The notes under the pieces are model-generated. The model saw only the letters and a program-made list of their open reading frames with translations. It was not told the DNA's origin and searched no databases. A stretch of DNA of 64,000 nucleotides from Bacteroidota bacterium. Lineage in GTDB: Bacteria > Bacteroidota > Bacteroidia > UBA7662. How positions within the stretch are numbered: the stretch's first letter is position 1; the number at the start of each line of letters is the position of its first letter. Shown here in pieces: positions 34,739-44,159 of this stretch. The position numbers and the translations under genes were made by a program. The DNA lies in the NCBI GenBank assembly GCA_016868875.1, contig VGFN01000001.1, forward strand, positions 1 through 64,000, given 5' to 3'.

Positions 34739-35956
34739 TTACAAATCATCATAGAGCAAATACTGTTTTCGCTTCCTCCTAAATTCATCCAAAGCGGGCT
34801 TAAACAATGAACGAATTTTATTGGCATCATGTTGCTTTGTTAAAGCGTTTCGAAGAGCTGACCCCCCTGATAATTGATCAAAAAATGAATTAAAAAAAAC
34901 ATCGTTCCGTACGGTTTTATTTTTCTCTTGCCCAATTGATTGATGTTGTTTTTGAAAATCTTTGTAAACCTTTAATAGGATCTCGTAACTAATTCCTTGA
35001 TTCCTTGGTTTTTTGAATTTCTCAAGGGAAAACCCGCAGCAATTTTGGTTCATGAAAAGAGGGCTTTGTGCCCTACCTGGAATTGACTTTGGAATAAAAC
35101 ACGTGTCTTTAATACCCATCCAAGGGCTACCAATCAGGGTAAATGGACTGCTTGTACCTCGGCCCACCGAAACTGGACAACCCTCAAAAAAACACAAGGT
35201 TGGATACCATTCCAAGGCGATTGAATCCCTCAAATTGGGTGAGGGGGGAACAGGAGGTTGAAGCCGCAAGCCACGTTGATAATTCACCATTTTCCAAACT
35301 TGCAAGTTCAAATTATTGGAACCCTTTGCCCAACCCTCTCCCTTGATCATCTTGGCTAATTCACCCATGGTCATACCATGCATCACCGGTATGGGATGCA
35401 TTCCCACAAAAGACTTGTACGCAGTATCCATAACGGGGCCATCCACGGTATAATCATTGACATTGGGTCTATCCAGGACCAGCAACGTAATGGAGGCGCG
35501 AGAGCAGGCCTCCATAACATAATGCAAGGTTGAAAGGTAAGTATAAAAGCGAACACCAACATCTTGCAGATCAAAAACGATGATATCCAAACTGTCAGTA
35601 TGAGCCGTTTCAGGGCCTTTGCGTTTCCCGTACAAGGAAACCACCGGCAAACCCGTGACGGCATCCACATGATCCCCTACCGTTGCACCGGCCTCGAAAT
35701 CCACCCTTAATCCATGTTCCGGCACAAAAATCATCCGTACATCAACCCCGTTTTCAAGCAGAACTTCGGGCATAAGACGACTACCAATCATAGAACTTTT
35801 ATGGATAACCAAGCCGACACGCTTTCCTTCCAAGACCCTTTTCCATGAGGGCCAAGTATTCGCGGCAGACGGATACACTTTTGCGTTCGACTCAAGAACC
35901 AAAAACAGAAAGCATAGGCAAGCCAATCGTATCCTTAAATTGCAATCCCATCTCAT
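34739..35956 (-). CDS. namZ: exo-beta-N-acetylmuramidase NamZ-like (DUF1343)
   Basis: 405 residues with an N-terminal signal peptide (IRLACLCFLFLVLESNA). The family core is seen in LEGKRVGLVIHKSSMIG, MIFVPEHGLRVDFEAGATVGDHVDAVTGLPVVSLYGK (conserved PEHG and SLYG motifs), DIIVFDLQDVGVRFYTYLSTLHYVMEA and VLDRPNVNDYTVDGPV. Family knowledge: NamZ enzymes (GH171) release terminal N-acetylmuramic acid from peptidoglycan fragments in cell-wall recycling. Exported location fits that role. The common glycan motif NPTG appears as HKSS, a variation worth noting. It is divergent from the FtsX-like permease, 14 bases apart, and precedes fmt by 59 bases. Confidence 0.9.
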   Translation of the reverse strand: MRWDCNLRIRLACLCFLFLVLESNAKVYPSAANTWPSWKRVLEGKRVGLVIHKSSMIGSRLMPEVLLENGVDVRMIFVPEHGLRVDFEAGATVGDHVDAVTGLPVVSLYGKRKGPETAHTDSLDIIVFDLQDVGVRFYTYLSTLHYVMEACSRASITLLVLDRPNVNDYTVDGPVMDTAYKSFVGMHPIPVMHGMTMGELAKMIKGEGWAKGSNNLNLQVWKMVNYQRGLRLQPPVPPSPNLRDSIALEWYPTLCFFEGCPVSVGRGTSSPFTLIGSPWMGIKDTCFIPKSIPGRAQSPLFMNQNCCGFSLEKFKKPRNQGISYEILLKVYKDFQKQHQSIGQEKNKTVRNDVFFNSFFDQLSGGSALRNALTKQHDANKIRSLFKPALDEFRRKRKQYLLYDDL

Positions 35957-35970
35957 GATGAAACAAATCT

Positions 35971-37203
35971 ATGTCTCAAAACGCTGAATTAAAAAAGCTT
36001 CTCTACCGAGCTTTCAAGGCGTCTTCCGCCACCAGGCTGACTCGCACGGTCCAAGGCCTTGCGATCATGGGAACCGCCGCTGGATTGGCCTTAATCTTGT
36101 TGGGATCATCGATTGTGGATGGTTTCCAATGGGAAATTCCCCAGAGAATGGGGCAGTTTTGGGGGCATTTGCAGGTACGCAGCCTACGATCGGAAGAGGA
36201 CGCCCTTAGACCACACCTCTCCTTCGGTCAGCAACGCCTTCATACCCTTCAGCAAATCCCGGGGGTTCGCAGAGTGAGTACCGTGATCCTGTTGCCAGGA
36301 TTAGGCCGGTCTTCCGAAGGCATGGAAGGGGTTCTGCTTAAAGGTGTTCAAAACGATTCCGCATTGGATTTTTTTCGCTCCCATTTGGTCGAAGGCCAAA
36401 TCCCCTCTTGGAGCGAAAATTACAGCACGCAGGAAATCTTAATTCCCAAATCTCTGGCTACCGCCTTGCGGGTCCAATGCGGCGATGACCTGTCCTTCTA
36501 TTTCATGCAGCAACCCGTCAGGATGCGCAAATTCAAAGTTTCTGGCATTTTTCAAATGCCTATGCAAAATGAATTGGGGCGACCGGTTGCCGTTGTCCAT
36601 CAATCCATTTTGCGAAAATTGTTGGGATGGTCTGAAAACGCAGGAGGACACTTGGAAATGGAATTGATGGATCACCGTCAAATGACCGAAACTCGACATC
36701 AAATCGATCGAGTATTGACCCTGCAGGAGGAATGCATTACTTTGGAAGAACAAATGCCCGCCTTGTTCGAATGGTTGCGCTTTTTTGATACCAACCGGGT
36801 GGTCCTCATGATCTTGCTTGTCATCGTTGGCGCAGTGAATCTAATTTCTGCCCTTCTGATCATAATCCTCGAAAGGCAACGGAGTTTGGGTATTTTACAA
36901 ATTATGGGGTTGCGTCCCATGCACTTGGCCCAAACCACCGTATGGATAGGGTTGCGGCTGGTCTTCAGAGGCCTCACTATAGGTAATCTCATCACGGCCG
37001 TGGTATATTTTGTGCAAAACCAATGGAAATTAATACGACTGGATCCCGAATCCTATTATCTGGATTATGTTCCTCTGAAGTTGGATTGGCAGACCTATCT
37101 GATCACCAACCTTGGGGCCATTCTAATTGCTTTGATCATCTTGTGCCTGTCCGCGGTTCTGCTCCTGCGCAGGTACGCCGATCAAAACCTAAAGTTCTCC
37201 TGA
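35971..37203 (+). CDS. FtsX-like ABC transporter permease (LolC/LolE type)
   Basis: 410 residues. The N-terminal helix (LAIMGTAAGLALILLGSSIVDGF), a large periplasmic MacB-like domain (residues about 50-270: FWGHLQVRSLRSEEDALRPHL, VLLKGVQND, EILIPKSLATALRVQCGDDLSF) and three C-terminal helices (283-310, 325-345, 370-400) match the lipoprotein-releasing permease layout. The segment ILERQRSLGILQIMGLRPMHLAQ is a classic FtsX-family cytoplasmic coupling helix. Candidate roles: Lol lipoprotein sorting, or peptide/antimicrobial efflux; the ATPase partner is not here. The stop is 20 bases from the convergent smc stop. Confidence 0.9.
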   Translation: MSQNAELKKLLYRAFKASSATRLTRTVQGLAIMGTAAGLALILLGSSIVDGFQWEIPQRMGQFWGHLQVRSLRSEEDALRPHLSFGQQRLHTLQQIPGVRRVSTVILLPGLGRSSEGMEGVLLKGVQNDSALDFFRSHLVEGQIPSWSENYSTQEILIPKSLATALRVQCGDDLSFYFMQQPVRMRKFKVSGIFQMPMQNELGRPVAVVHQSILRKLLGWSENAGGHLEMELMDHRQMTETRHQIDRVLTLQEECITLEEQMPALFEWLRFFDTNRVVLMILLVIVGAVNLISALLIIILERQRSLGILQIMGLRPMHLAQTTVWIGLRLVFRGLTIGNLITAVVYFVQNQWKLIRLDPESYYLDYVPLKLDWQTYLITNLGAILIALIILCLSAVLLLRRYADQNLKFS

Positions 37204-37222
37204 GATTTATAACCTCAAGAAC

Positions 37223-40200
37223 TTACTCGTTCAAGGCGGGTACCTGCTCCTCCTGGTTGGGAATGTACTCGTTCAAGTTCGAAAAGTCAACCGGGACCAC
37301 GCGACTTACCCCTTGCTCCACCATGGTCACCCCGTACATGATATCGGTGGTCTCCATGGTTCTTTTGTTGTGGGTCACAATGATGAACTGAGATTTCTTA
37401 GAGAATCTGCGAATCATCTTGTTGAACTTATCAATGTTGGCGTCATCAAGAGGGGCATCCACCTCATCAAAAATACAGAATGGAGCCGGCTTGTACAGGT
37501 AAATGGCAAAGAGCAATGCCGTTACCGTCAAGGCTTTCTCTCCCCCGGATAACTGATTAACGGACTGGGGTTTCTTGCCCTTGGGTTTAGCTAAAATTTG
37601 GATGGGTGAGTCCAAAGGCATTTCGGGATGACTCAAAAGGAGATCACAGTCATCCTCTGCAGTAAACAAAGAGCGGAAAACCTCCACAAAATGTTCTCGT
37701 ATGGCGGCAAAGCCTTCCATAAAGCGCTCGGTAGCTTTCAGGTCAATTTCTTCAATGGTCCTCAACAAATCTTCTCTGGCCTGCGCTAAATCTGCTTTTT
37801 GGCCGGAGATGAAAACATGCCTTTGCTCAACTTCCGCATAGGCTTCCAAAGCCATAGGATTGACCGGCCCAAAATTTTCGATTTTCTTCTTCATGGCTTG
37901 AACCAAGCCGGCCAGTTCTTGCTCGCCGCGTTGCGGAGGTTCTGCCTTATCCAACAAGTCCGGATCACTATCAAATTCCATGGCCCAGCGTTCCCTCAAG
38001 GCCTTGATTTCCATTTGAAGCATAAGGACATTTTGCTGCCTTTGGTTGAGCAAATGGTCATTGATCTCCCGTTGGCGGTGGAGCTGGCGAATTTGTTCAT
38101 CCAAGGCATCTTGATCCCCACGAACCGCGTAATACGCTTCTTCAAATTGGGCCATTTCAGACTTTGCCCTTCCTTCCTCCTCCATGAGTGCTGGCCTGTT
38201 CTGCCCGGTTTCACCCAGGATATTTTGCAATTGAGTTAACTCCCCTTGCAAATCCACGATGGACTTGTCTGCTTGGGTCAAACGATGTTGCAATAAATCA
38301 ACTTGATTTCTTCGAAACTCAATTTGACTTAACGCGCCTGATTTTAAATTAGCCCAATGAAGCTCCTGTCGTGTAGATTCGTTGTGCTCTTCCCTGGTCT
38401 TGTGGTACTTGGCCTTACGCGCAGCAAGTTCCTCTTGCATGCCCACTAACGTTGCATTTCCTAGTTCAATTTCGGTAACAGCGCCATCCAGCCTAGGCTT
38501 TAGTTCCAACAATTCATTTTGAATTCCCGTTTTCTGCGAGGCGATGACCTCGTTGCGATTTCCAGATCTTGTCGTGGCCTCCATCAATTGTTCATGACGA
38601 GCATTCACTTGGGCCCATTCAGACGATTTGTTTAGCAGTAGATTTCGTGCAGCAGACAATTCACTTTCCCGGTTTTGGCCTTGAAGTTCTGCCTCTTGGG
38701 ATTCAAGTTCTTTTAAGCGATGCTGCAATTGACCAAAATGAGCCTGTTCTTCTTCAATCTGAGCCAGCAGAGACTCCAAATTCCGTTGACGACCTAATTT
38801 CTTACCTTCGAACAAGCCGATAGAACCGCCGCTCAACCAACGACCATTTCCATAACAATGCCCCCCTAACGTCACGAACAAGGCTTCCGGATATTTCGAT
38901 TGCCAAGTGGAAATTTCCTCTTCCTTTTCGGGATTAAGGAACAAAAATACATTCCCTAGTAAGGCATGTTTGAGTGCCTCGTACTCCAGAGCACAATCCA
39001 CCAAATCAACCGCGGCCACCGTTCCTTCTGGAGTACGGATCTTGGTCATGCCGGATGCATCTGCTTCTTGGTAGGCTTCCAACACAAAGAAAGAAGCCTT
39101 GCCTTTGCCGGCATCGGCCAAAAGCTGAATACCTGAACGGGCTTGTTGGTAAGTATTAACAACGTAGTAACTTAAATAGGATTCCAGAACCCTTTCAATC
39201 AATGGCTTGTATTCCACTGCGCCGTTGAAAATATCCCCCAACAAAGGAGCCGTCCGGGCCCAGTCCTGATGATCCTTTAGGTACCTGAGGGAATCGGGAT
39301 AACCCTCCATGTTTTGGATAAGGTCCCCCAGCAGCTGGGCTTCGTTGGTTTTGCGATCCAGCTTACGAGAAATTTCAGCGACTTGAGGCCTTAGAGCCTG
39401 AAGATCTTGACGGCATTGGCTCAGTTTTGCATGATAATCCTGTTGGTAAGCCTCCAACTCCTGAACCCGTTTTTGGAGGTTCTCTTTCTCTTGCGAAAGT
39501 TGTTGCAAAAGGCCGCTTAGTTGAGAAGACTCTTGGAGGCGGCTTTCCTTCTCGTCCTCCAATCGGGTACGTTCGGCTTCCAGCGCATGAATTTGAGCCT
39601 CCAAGACGTTCACATTGCTTTCCAATGCATATCGAGCGGCTTGATGTTGATCCAACGTCAATCGTTGTTCTGCGAAGGTTTGCTCTTGCTCCTGCATGGC
39701 GCGATCATCTTCAGTCAGTCGATGGGAAACCTCAGCAACCAACGCCGAGGCCTCATCCAAATGCTGGCTCATCATGGCCAATTCATTGGATATCGCTTCA
39801 ATTCTCTCCTCTTGTTCCGAGATTTGATTCAGGTCGGCCAATTTCTGATCCTCAAGACCTTGAATACGGCTGTTCAAATTCCTTATCCGTTCTTCTTGCA
39901 ATTGTTGATTGGCCTCCAATTCCCTAAGGCGGTTGGATAAATCCTGTACCTTGGATCGGGATTGAATCAAGGCCTGTTCAGCCTCAAGGACTTTGATTTT
40001 GCCGCTATGCAAGGTTGCCTCTGCATCTTGCAAGGCCTGATCCAACCTGGACTTTTCGGCGCTGAGGTCACCCTCCTGAACATTGCCTTCGGAGAGCTGA
40101 TTCGTCCAACTCCGCAATTGATGCCAGGCCAATTCTTGGGACGCTACGCGATAATCTTCTTTGAGTTGCTGAACCTGCTCGGCCTTGCGGGCTTGGTTCT

Positions 40201-40816
40201 GCAATTGCTTCATGGACCGATCGATTTCGTAAAGGATATCTTCTACCCTGGCCAAATCCGCTTCCGCACTTTCTAGCCTGGACATGGTCTCCTTTTTGCG
40301 GATTTTGTATTTCGAAACGCCTGTGGCTTCTTCGAACAGATCTCGACGCGAATGATCCTTATCGTTCAGGATTTCGTCGATCATTTTGAGCTCGATGATG
40401 GCGTATGAATCGGATCCAATCCCCGTATCCAGGAACAAATTGGTGATGTCTTTGAGTCGGCATGTCACGCCATTGAGCAAATACTCGCTTTCTCCGGAGC
40501 GGTAAAGCCTTCGACCTATGGTGACCTCGCTGTACTCCGAGGGTAGTATGCCCTTGTGATTTTCGAAAGTCAAGCGAACCTCGGCCAAAGCGGCTTGTTT
40601 ACGCTGCTTGGTACCGTTGAAAATCACCCCGTCCATTTTGTCGGATCGAAGCATTCTGGACTTCTGCTCCCCCAAAACCCAGCGCATAGCATCCACCACA
40701 TTGGATTTTCCACTGCCATTGGGTCCAACAATCCCGGTGACTCCCTCCTTGAACCGTATCAAAACTCGGTCCCCAAAGCTTTTAAACCCCTTAACCTCAA
40801 TTTCCGTAAGTCGCAT
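37223..40816 (-). CDS. smc: chromosome segregation ATPase SMC
   Basis: 1197 residues, full SMC length. N-terminal ATPase half with Walker A GPNGSGKS (31-38) and the Q-loop region, two long antiparallel coiled-coil arms (about 170-500 and 670-1010), a central hinge (about 510-660, starting MEGYPDSLRYL and including the VYPEALFVTLGGHCYGNGRWLSGGSIG-like Gly-rich end), and the C-terminal half with ABC signature LSGGEKALTVTALLFAIY and Walker B PFCIFDEVDAPLDD. Forms a dimer that condenses DNA with ScpAB. No scpA/scpB in the window. The small membrane protein gene starts divergently 88 bases away. Confidence 0.98.
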   Translation of the reverse strand: MRLTEIEVKGFKSFGDRVLIRFKEGVTGIVGPNGSGKSNVVDAMRWVLGEQKSRMLRSDKMDGVIFNGTKQRKQAALAEVRLTFENHKGILPSEYSEVTIGRRLYRSGESEYLLNGVTCRLKDITNLFLDTGIGSDSYAIIELKMIDEILNDKDHSRRDLFEEATGVSKYKIRKKETMSRLESAEADLARVEDILYEIDRSMKQLQNQARKAEQVQQLKEDYRVASQELAWHQLRSWTNQLSEGNVQEGDLSAEKSRLDQALQDAEATLHSGKIKVLEAEQALIQSRSKVQDLSNRLRELEANQQLQEERIRNLNSRIQGLEDQKLADLNQISEQEERIEAISNELAMMSQHLDEASALVAEVSHRLTEDDRAMQEQEQTFAEQRLTLDQHQAARYALESNVNVLEAQIHALEAERTRLEDEKESRLQESSQLSGLLQQLSQEKENLQKRVQELEAYQQDYHAKLSQCRQDLQALRPQVAEISRKLDRKTNEAQLLGDLIQNMEGYPDSLRYLKDHQDWARTAPLLGDIFNGAVEYKPLIERVLESYLSYYVVNTYQQARSGIQLLADAGKGKASFFVLEAYQEADASGMTKIRTPEGTVAAVDLVDCALEYEALKHALLGNVFLFLNPEKEEEISTWQSKYPEALFVTLGGHCYGNGRWLSGGSIGLFEGKKLGRQRNLESLLAQIEEEQAHFGQLQHRLKELESQEAELQGQNRESELSAARNLLLNKSSEWAQVNARHEQLMEATTRSGNRNEVIASQKTGIQNELLELKPRLDGAVTEIELGNATLVGMQEELAARKAKYHKTREEHNESTRQELHWANLKSGALSQIEFRRNQVDLLQHRLTQADKSIVDLQGELTQLQNILGETGQNRPALMEEEGRAKSEMAQFEEAYYAVRGDQDALDEQIRQLHRQREINDHLLNQRQQNVLMLQMEIKALRERWAMEFDSDPDLLDKAEPPQRGEQELAGLVQAMKKKIENFGPVNPMALEAYAEVEQRHVFISGQKADLAQAREDLLRTIEEIDLKATERFMEGFAAIREHFVEVFRSLFTAEDDCDLLLSHPEMPLDSPIQILAKPKGKKPQSVNQLSGGEKALTVTALLFAIYLYKPAPFCIFDEVDAPLDDANIDKFNKMIRRFSKKSQFIIVTHNKRTMETTDIMYGVTMVEQGVSRVVPVDFSNLNEYIPNQEEQVPALNE

Positions 40817-40903
40817 ATAATCAGTAAAATATATTAAATTGAAGGGCCCTTGGGCGCATTCACAAACTTAACCAGACCTTCCTTACATTTATACGAAATT
40901 CCT

Positions 40904-41278
40904 ATGGACTTATCCACCATTGTGTATATCGTTGGAGCTTTGGCTTATGCATTGTTCAGACAGCTGGCCAAACCCAAACCAGTTCCAAGGCCAAGCCCCG
41001 GCCCTGTGGTTTTTCAGCCGTCCAAGGCTCCATTGCCCTCTGTACCCTTGCCTGCTCCACCGTTGGCCGGCCCAAAGCTTACTCCTCGTTCAAATACCGC
41101 CCCCATCAGCATGAGCCAGGCTCAACCTTCTATCCTAACGGAATCCGAGCTCAGTTCTGAACCCAATACCCAGCCTGAAACCAACACTTTTTCAAGGCCT
41201 GATCGCAACGAATGGAGGCGGGCCATCATTCTTTCGACCCTTCTGGAGCCTCGCTACGACCGAGGCCTACACCAATAG
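40904..41278 (+). CDS. small single-span membrane protein, conserved C-terminal motif
   Basis: 124 residues from ATG 40904. An N-terminal membrane helix (IVYIVGALAYALFRQL) is followed by a Pro/Ser-rich, disordered linker of about 80 residues and a short conserved-looking end, NEWRRAIILSTLLEPRYD. I recall the same layout (helix, linker, short hydrophobic W/R-A-I-I-x-S-x-L-x-P-x-Y tail) in small Bacteroidota proteins, but no function is known to me. TACATTTA at 40884-40891 is a 7/8 match to the -7 box. It overlaps the end of bshB1 by 12 bases. It is probably genuine: the frame is codon-biased and the tail is patterned. Confidence 0.7.
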   Translation: MDLSTIVYIVGALAYALFRQLAKPKPVPRPSPGPVVFQPSKAPLPSVPLPAPPLAGPKLTPRSNTAPISMSQAQPSILTESELSSEPNTQPETNTFSRPDRNEWRRAIILSTLLEPRYDRGLHQ

Positions 41279-42016
41279 GCCCATATCTTTGATCGAAAGG
41301 GGTCGATCCAAAAGGAACCCTTCCCCAAATTCCACCCCAATCCAACGACCCATTTCCCTGGACCTTGCCTCTACAAAAGGGAGAAAATCGGGTCTAGCAA
41401 TGGGGGTCATCTCCTCCAAACTTCCTTCTTGGTGAAACTGTGAACCAAAACATCGGAGAAGCTCTTCTTTGGCTTGGGCAAAGGGGGTAATATCCACCAC
41501 GAAATCAGGTTTATGGTAATGATCTTGGATATAGAATCCCAAAAGGGGTGCCCTCCAAGCATCCTGACTCTTGCCCTTCCATTCGGTCTGAACCTTGGGC
41601 AGGGCGCTCATGAATACGGCTCTGCGTAGTATTTCTGAGGCGCGGCCATGATCTGGATGCCGGTCCGAAACCGAATTCCCCCAAATCACCTTGGGTCGGT
41701 ATCGTCGAATAACTTCAATCAATCGATGAAGCAGCTCCCGATTTTCTTCAAAATACCCGTCACCAAGGTCCAACTGATCCCTATCGAACAAGCCTATTTT
41801 CTTGGCAGCCATCGCTGCTTCCTGCATTCTCAGTTCCGCAGATCCACGGGTTCCCAATTCCCCTCGAGTCCAATCCACGACCACAACGCGCAACCCCTGG
41901 GCAGCTGCTTTGAGCATGGTACCTCCCATTCCCAGTTCTGCATCATCCGGATGGGCGGCCATGACCAACCAATCGCATGTTGCATCGTTTGCTGATGGTT
42001 CAAAGGAATCGTTCAT
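41267..42016 (-). CDS. bshB1: bacillithiol biosynthesis N-acetylglucosaminyl-malate deacetylase
   Basis: 249 residues of the PIG-L/LmbE deacetylase fold. Zinc motif AAHPDDAELGMGG (His22, Asp24/Asp25), then TRGELGTRGSAELRMQEA and WGNSVSDRHPDHGRAS with the third metal His and catalytic residues. The TRGE...RG...R pattern and length match BshB1. It removes acetyl from GlcNAc-malate in bacillithiol synthesis, the low-molecular-weight thiol of many Bacteroidota and Firmicutes. bshA and bshC are outside the window. A gap of 4 bases links it to the DUF4294 gene upstream, and its stop lies inside the end of the convergent small membrane protein. Confidence 0.93.
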   Translation of the reverse strand: MNDSFEPSANDATCDWLVMAAHPDDAELGMGGTMLKAAAQGLRVVVVDWTRGELGTRGSAELRMQEAAMAAKKIGLFDRDQLDLGDGYFEENRELLHRLIEVIRRYRPKVIWGNSVSDRHPDHGRASEILRRAVFMSALPKVQTEWKGKSQDAWRAPLLGFYIQDHYHKPDFVVDITPFAQAKEELLRCFGSQFHQEGSLEEMTPIARPDFLPFVEARSREMGRWIGVEFGEGFLLDRPLSIKDMGLLV

Positions 42017-42020
42017 AACA

Positions 42021-42707
42021 CTAATTTCTGTACTTGAAGGGCGTCTTGTACTGGTTCCCCTCCACCATCATCAAAATCAACTCAATATCCCTGTCCTCCT
42101 GCAATTCATAGGTGGATTTCAGGTTACTCCCGAACATTAGGGCCAAACCTTGCCACAAAAAGGCCTGGAAAGATCCGCGAAATTCCCGAACAATGGAATA
42201 CGAGGTTCGAGCGGTTTCGCGATCCACCAGCTTAATCAAAATCCGCCCCTGGGTCACGGTGAGTTCCGTTAACTGCTTTTTGTATTGCTTTTTGAGGGAG
42301 GCTTCCAATTTGCGGCAATGGGCTCGGTGTTTGGATTCTGGCATGGTTTTGAGCTCTTCTTCCAACTCGTTCAATTGGCGACCTGCAGCCTTGGCTAGGG
42401 GATAGACCTTCACCACATTCCAATACAAGCGGTCAAATCGTTTGCGCTCGGCAGCGGAGCGGAAGATGCGCCTGTCCCTAACCTCCACATGCGGCAGAAA
42501 GGCAATCGGGATCGTATCCCCGTGCTCATCAATATAAGCAGGCAATTCCATGGGAACGGGTGTTCCGGGACTTTGGGCTTGAGCCCTATCCGCCAATCCC
42601 ATCCATAAAATTAGAAAAGCCCCAGCACAAATACCCCAAGACGAGGGCAACCAAAAGGCATTGAGGCGGTGGTAGCGCCTGAACGTATCATTCAAATTCC
42701 CTGACAT
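42021..42707 (-). CDS. DUF4294 family exported protein
   Basis: 228 residues with an N-terminal signal (WGICAGAFLILWMGLADRAQAQ). After a Pro-rich stretch comes the family block DTIPIAFLPHVEVRDRRIFRSAAERKRFDRLYWNVVKVYPLAKAAGRQLNELEEELKTMPESKHRAHCRKLEASLKKQYKKQLTELTVTQGRILIKLVDRET split by helices; the TVTQGRILIKLVDRETxRTSY segment is the best conserved part of DUF4294. Function unknown. It sits 4 bases from bshB1 on the same strand and may share its transcript. It is divergent from purB; their promoters fall in a 66-base gap. Confidence 0.87.
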   Translation of the reverse strand: MSGNLNDTFRRYHRLNAFWLPSSWGICAGAFLILWMGLADRAQAQSPGTPVPMELPAYIDEHGDTIPIAFLPHVEVRDRRIFRSAAERKRFDRLYWNVVKVYPLAKAAGRQLNELEEELKTMPESKHRAHCRKLEASLKKQYKKQLTELTVTQGRILIKLVDRETARTSYSIVREFRGSFQAFLWQGLALMFGSNLKSTYELQEDRDIELILMMVEGNQYKTPFKYRN

Positions 42708-42721
42708 TGCCCTCTGAACGC

Positions 42722-42729
42722 TATTTTTG
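42722..42729 (+). promoter_or_regulatory. candidate -7 promoter box TATTTTTG for purB
   Basis: Exact TAnnTTTG match within the 10-mer CTATTTTTGC, identical to that upstream of paaN. The position predicts transcription from about 42732, compatible with either TTG start proposed for purB. Confidence 0.45.
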
Positions 42730-42773
42730 CAAAGTTATTCTTGAATTCCAGCCAAAAGCCTTTTTCGATCGCA

Positions 42774-44159
42774 TTGACATATTCTGACCATCCATCCTTG
42801 CTAGCCTTGTCCCCATTGGACGGCAGGTACCAAACCACTGGTCAAATCCTGAGTCCCTATTTTTCTGAATGGGGGTTGTTTCGGTACAGGATACGGGTAG
42901 AATGGCTTTATTTCGAGGCCTTGTGCGATGCCCAATTGCCCGGCGGGCCTCGTTTGGATCACGCAATTCTCCAAAAACTCCGTCAACGCTTTCTCCAAGT
43001 GGAACCTCAGGACGTGCAAGCCATCAAAACCTTGGAGGCCACGACGCTCCACGATATCAAGGCCATGGAGTATTGGATGAAAAGCATCATGGACCAAGAA
43101 GGTGCGGGACATTTCAAAGAATGGATACACTTTGCCCTCACCTCCCAGGACATCAACCACACGGCCATTCCCCTATCACTTCATGAGGCACTCCAAGATG
43201 TAATCCTTCCAAACTGGAGGACCTGCATCCAAGAATTGGAACAATTGGCCCAATCCTGGATGGGAATTCCCATGCTTGCCCGTACCCATGGACAAGCCGC
43301 ATCCCCCACCCGGCTCGGTAAAGAATTCATGGTTTGGGTGGAGCGCCTCCAAAGGCAATACTCCATGTTGGAACAATGCCCCATTGGGGCAAAATTTGGA
43401 GGAGCCACCGGAAACTTCAATGCACATCATCTAGTTTGGCCCCAAGTCAATTGGCATCAATTCGCTAACCATTTCGTGGAAAAGACCTTGGGACTAACCC
43501 GTTACCGCTACACCACCCAAATTGAACATTACGATTATTTGGCTGCCCTCTGCCACAATTTGATGAGAATGAATACCATCCTATTGGACGCGTGCAGGGA
43601 TCTGTGGCAGTATATCTCTATGGGGTATTTTAAGCAACAAATTCTTGCAGGCCAGGTTGGCAGTTCCGCCATGCCCCACAAGATAAACCCCATTGATTTC
43701 GAAAATGCGGAAGGCAACATAGGAATGGCCAATGCCGTCCTCGCCCATCTCGCTGACAAATTACCCGTATCCCGACTGCAGCGGGATTTAAGCGATAGCA
43801 CCGTTCTCAGAAATTTAGGAGTCCCCTTGGGGCATGGATTGCTTGCCCTGCAGTCTTTTCAGAAAGGCCTTTCCAAAATTCAGGTGGACCAATCCCGCAT
43901 TCAAGAAGATTTGGACCAGCATTGGTCGGTGCTAGCCGAGGGTATACAAACCGTGTTACGACAACGCGGCATCGAGACACCCTACGAAAAACTCAAGGAG
44001 CTTACCCGTACTGGGGCTTCCTTGGATCCGTCTATTCTTCGTCAGTGGATTTTGGACCTCCAATTGGACCCAGAAACTTCGAATCTTTTGCTGCAATTGC
44101 GACCCGATACGTACACAGGCCTTTTACCTGACCATGACGGCCAAGCCTTCCCCTCTTGA
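42774..44159 (+). CDS. purB: adenylosuccinate lyase
   Basis: About 461 residues of the fumarase/aspartase superfamily. SPLDGRYQTTGQILSPYFSEWGLFRYRI at the N-terminus, TTLHDIKAMEYW, FALTSQDINHTAIPLSL, PMLARTHGQAASPTRLGKE and the signature GSSAMPHKINPIDFENAEGN with the active-site Ser are present. It acts twice in purine synthesis (SAICAR to AICAR, adenylosuccinate to AMP). No in-frame ATG lies before residue ~100, so translation must start at a TTG: 42774 puts SPLDGR near residue 13, close to E. coli PurB; TTG 42741 would add 11 residues. The gene overlaps the next by 26 bases. Confidence 0.95.
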   Translation: MTYSDHPSLLALSPLDGRYQTTGQILSPYFSEWGLFRYRIRVEWLYFEALCDAQLPGGPRLDHAILQKLRQRFLQVEPQDVQAIKTLEATTLHDIKAMEYWMKSIMDQEGAGHFKEWIHFALTSQDINHTAIPLSLHEALQDVILPNWRTCIQELEQLAQSWMGIPMLARTHGQAASPTRLGKEFMVWVERLQRQYSMLEQCPIGAKFGGATGNFNAHHLVWPQVNWHQFANHFVEKTLGLTRYRYTTQIEHYDYLAALCHNLMRMNTILLDACRDLWQYISMGYFKQQILAGQVGSSAMPHKINPIDFENAEGNIGMANAVLAHLADKLPVSRLQRDLSDSTVLRNLGVPLGHGLLALQSFQKGLSKIQVDQSRIQEDLDQHWSVLAEGIQTVLRQRGIETPYEKLKELTRTGASLDPSILRQWILDLQLDPETSNLLLQLRPDTYTGLLPDHDGQAFPS

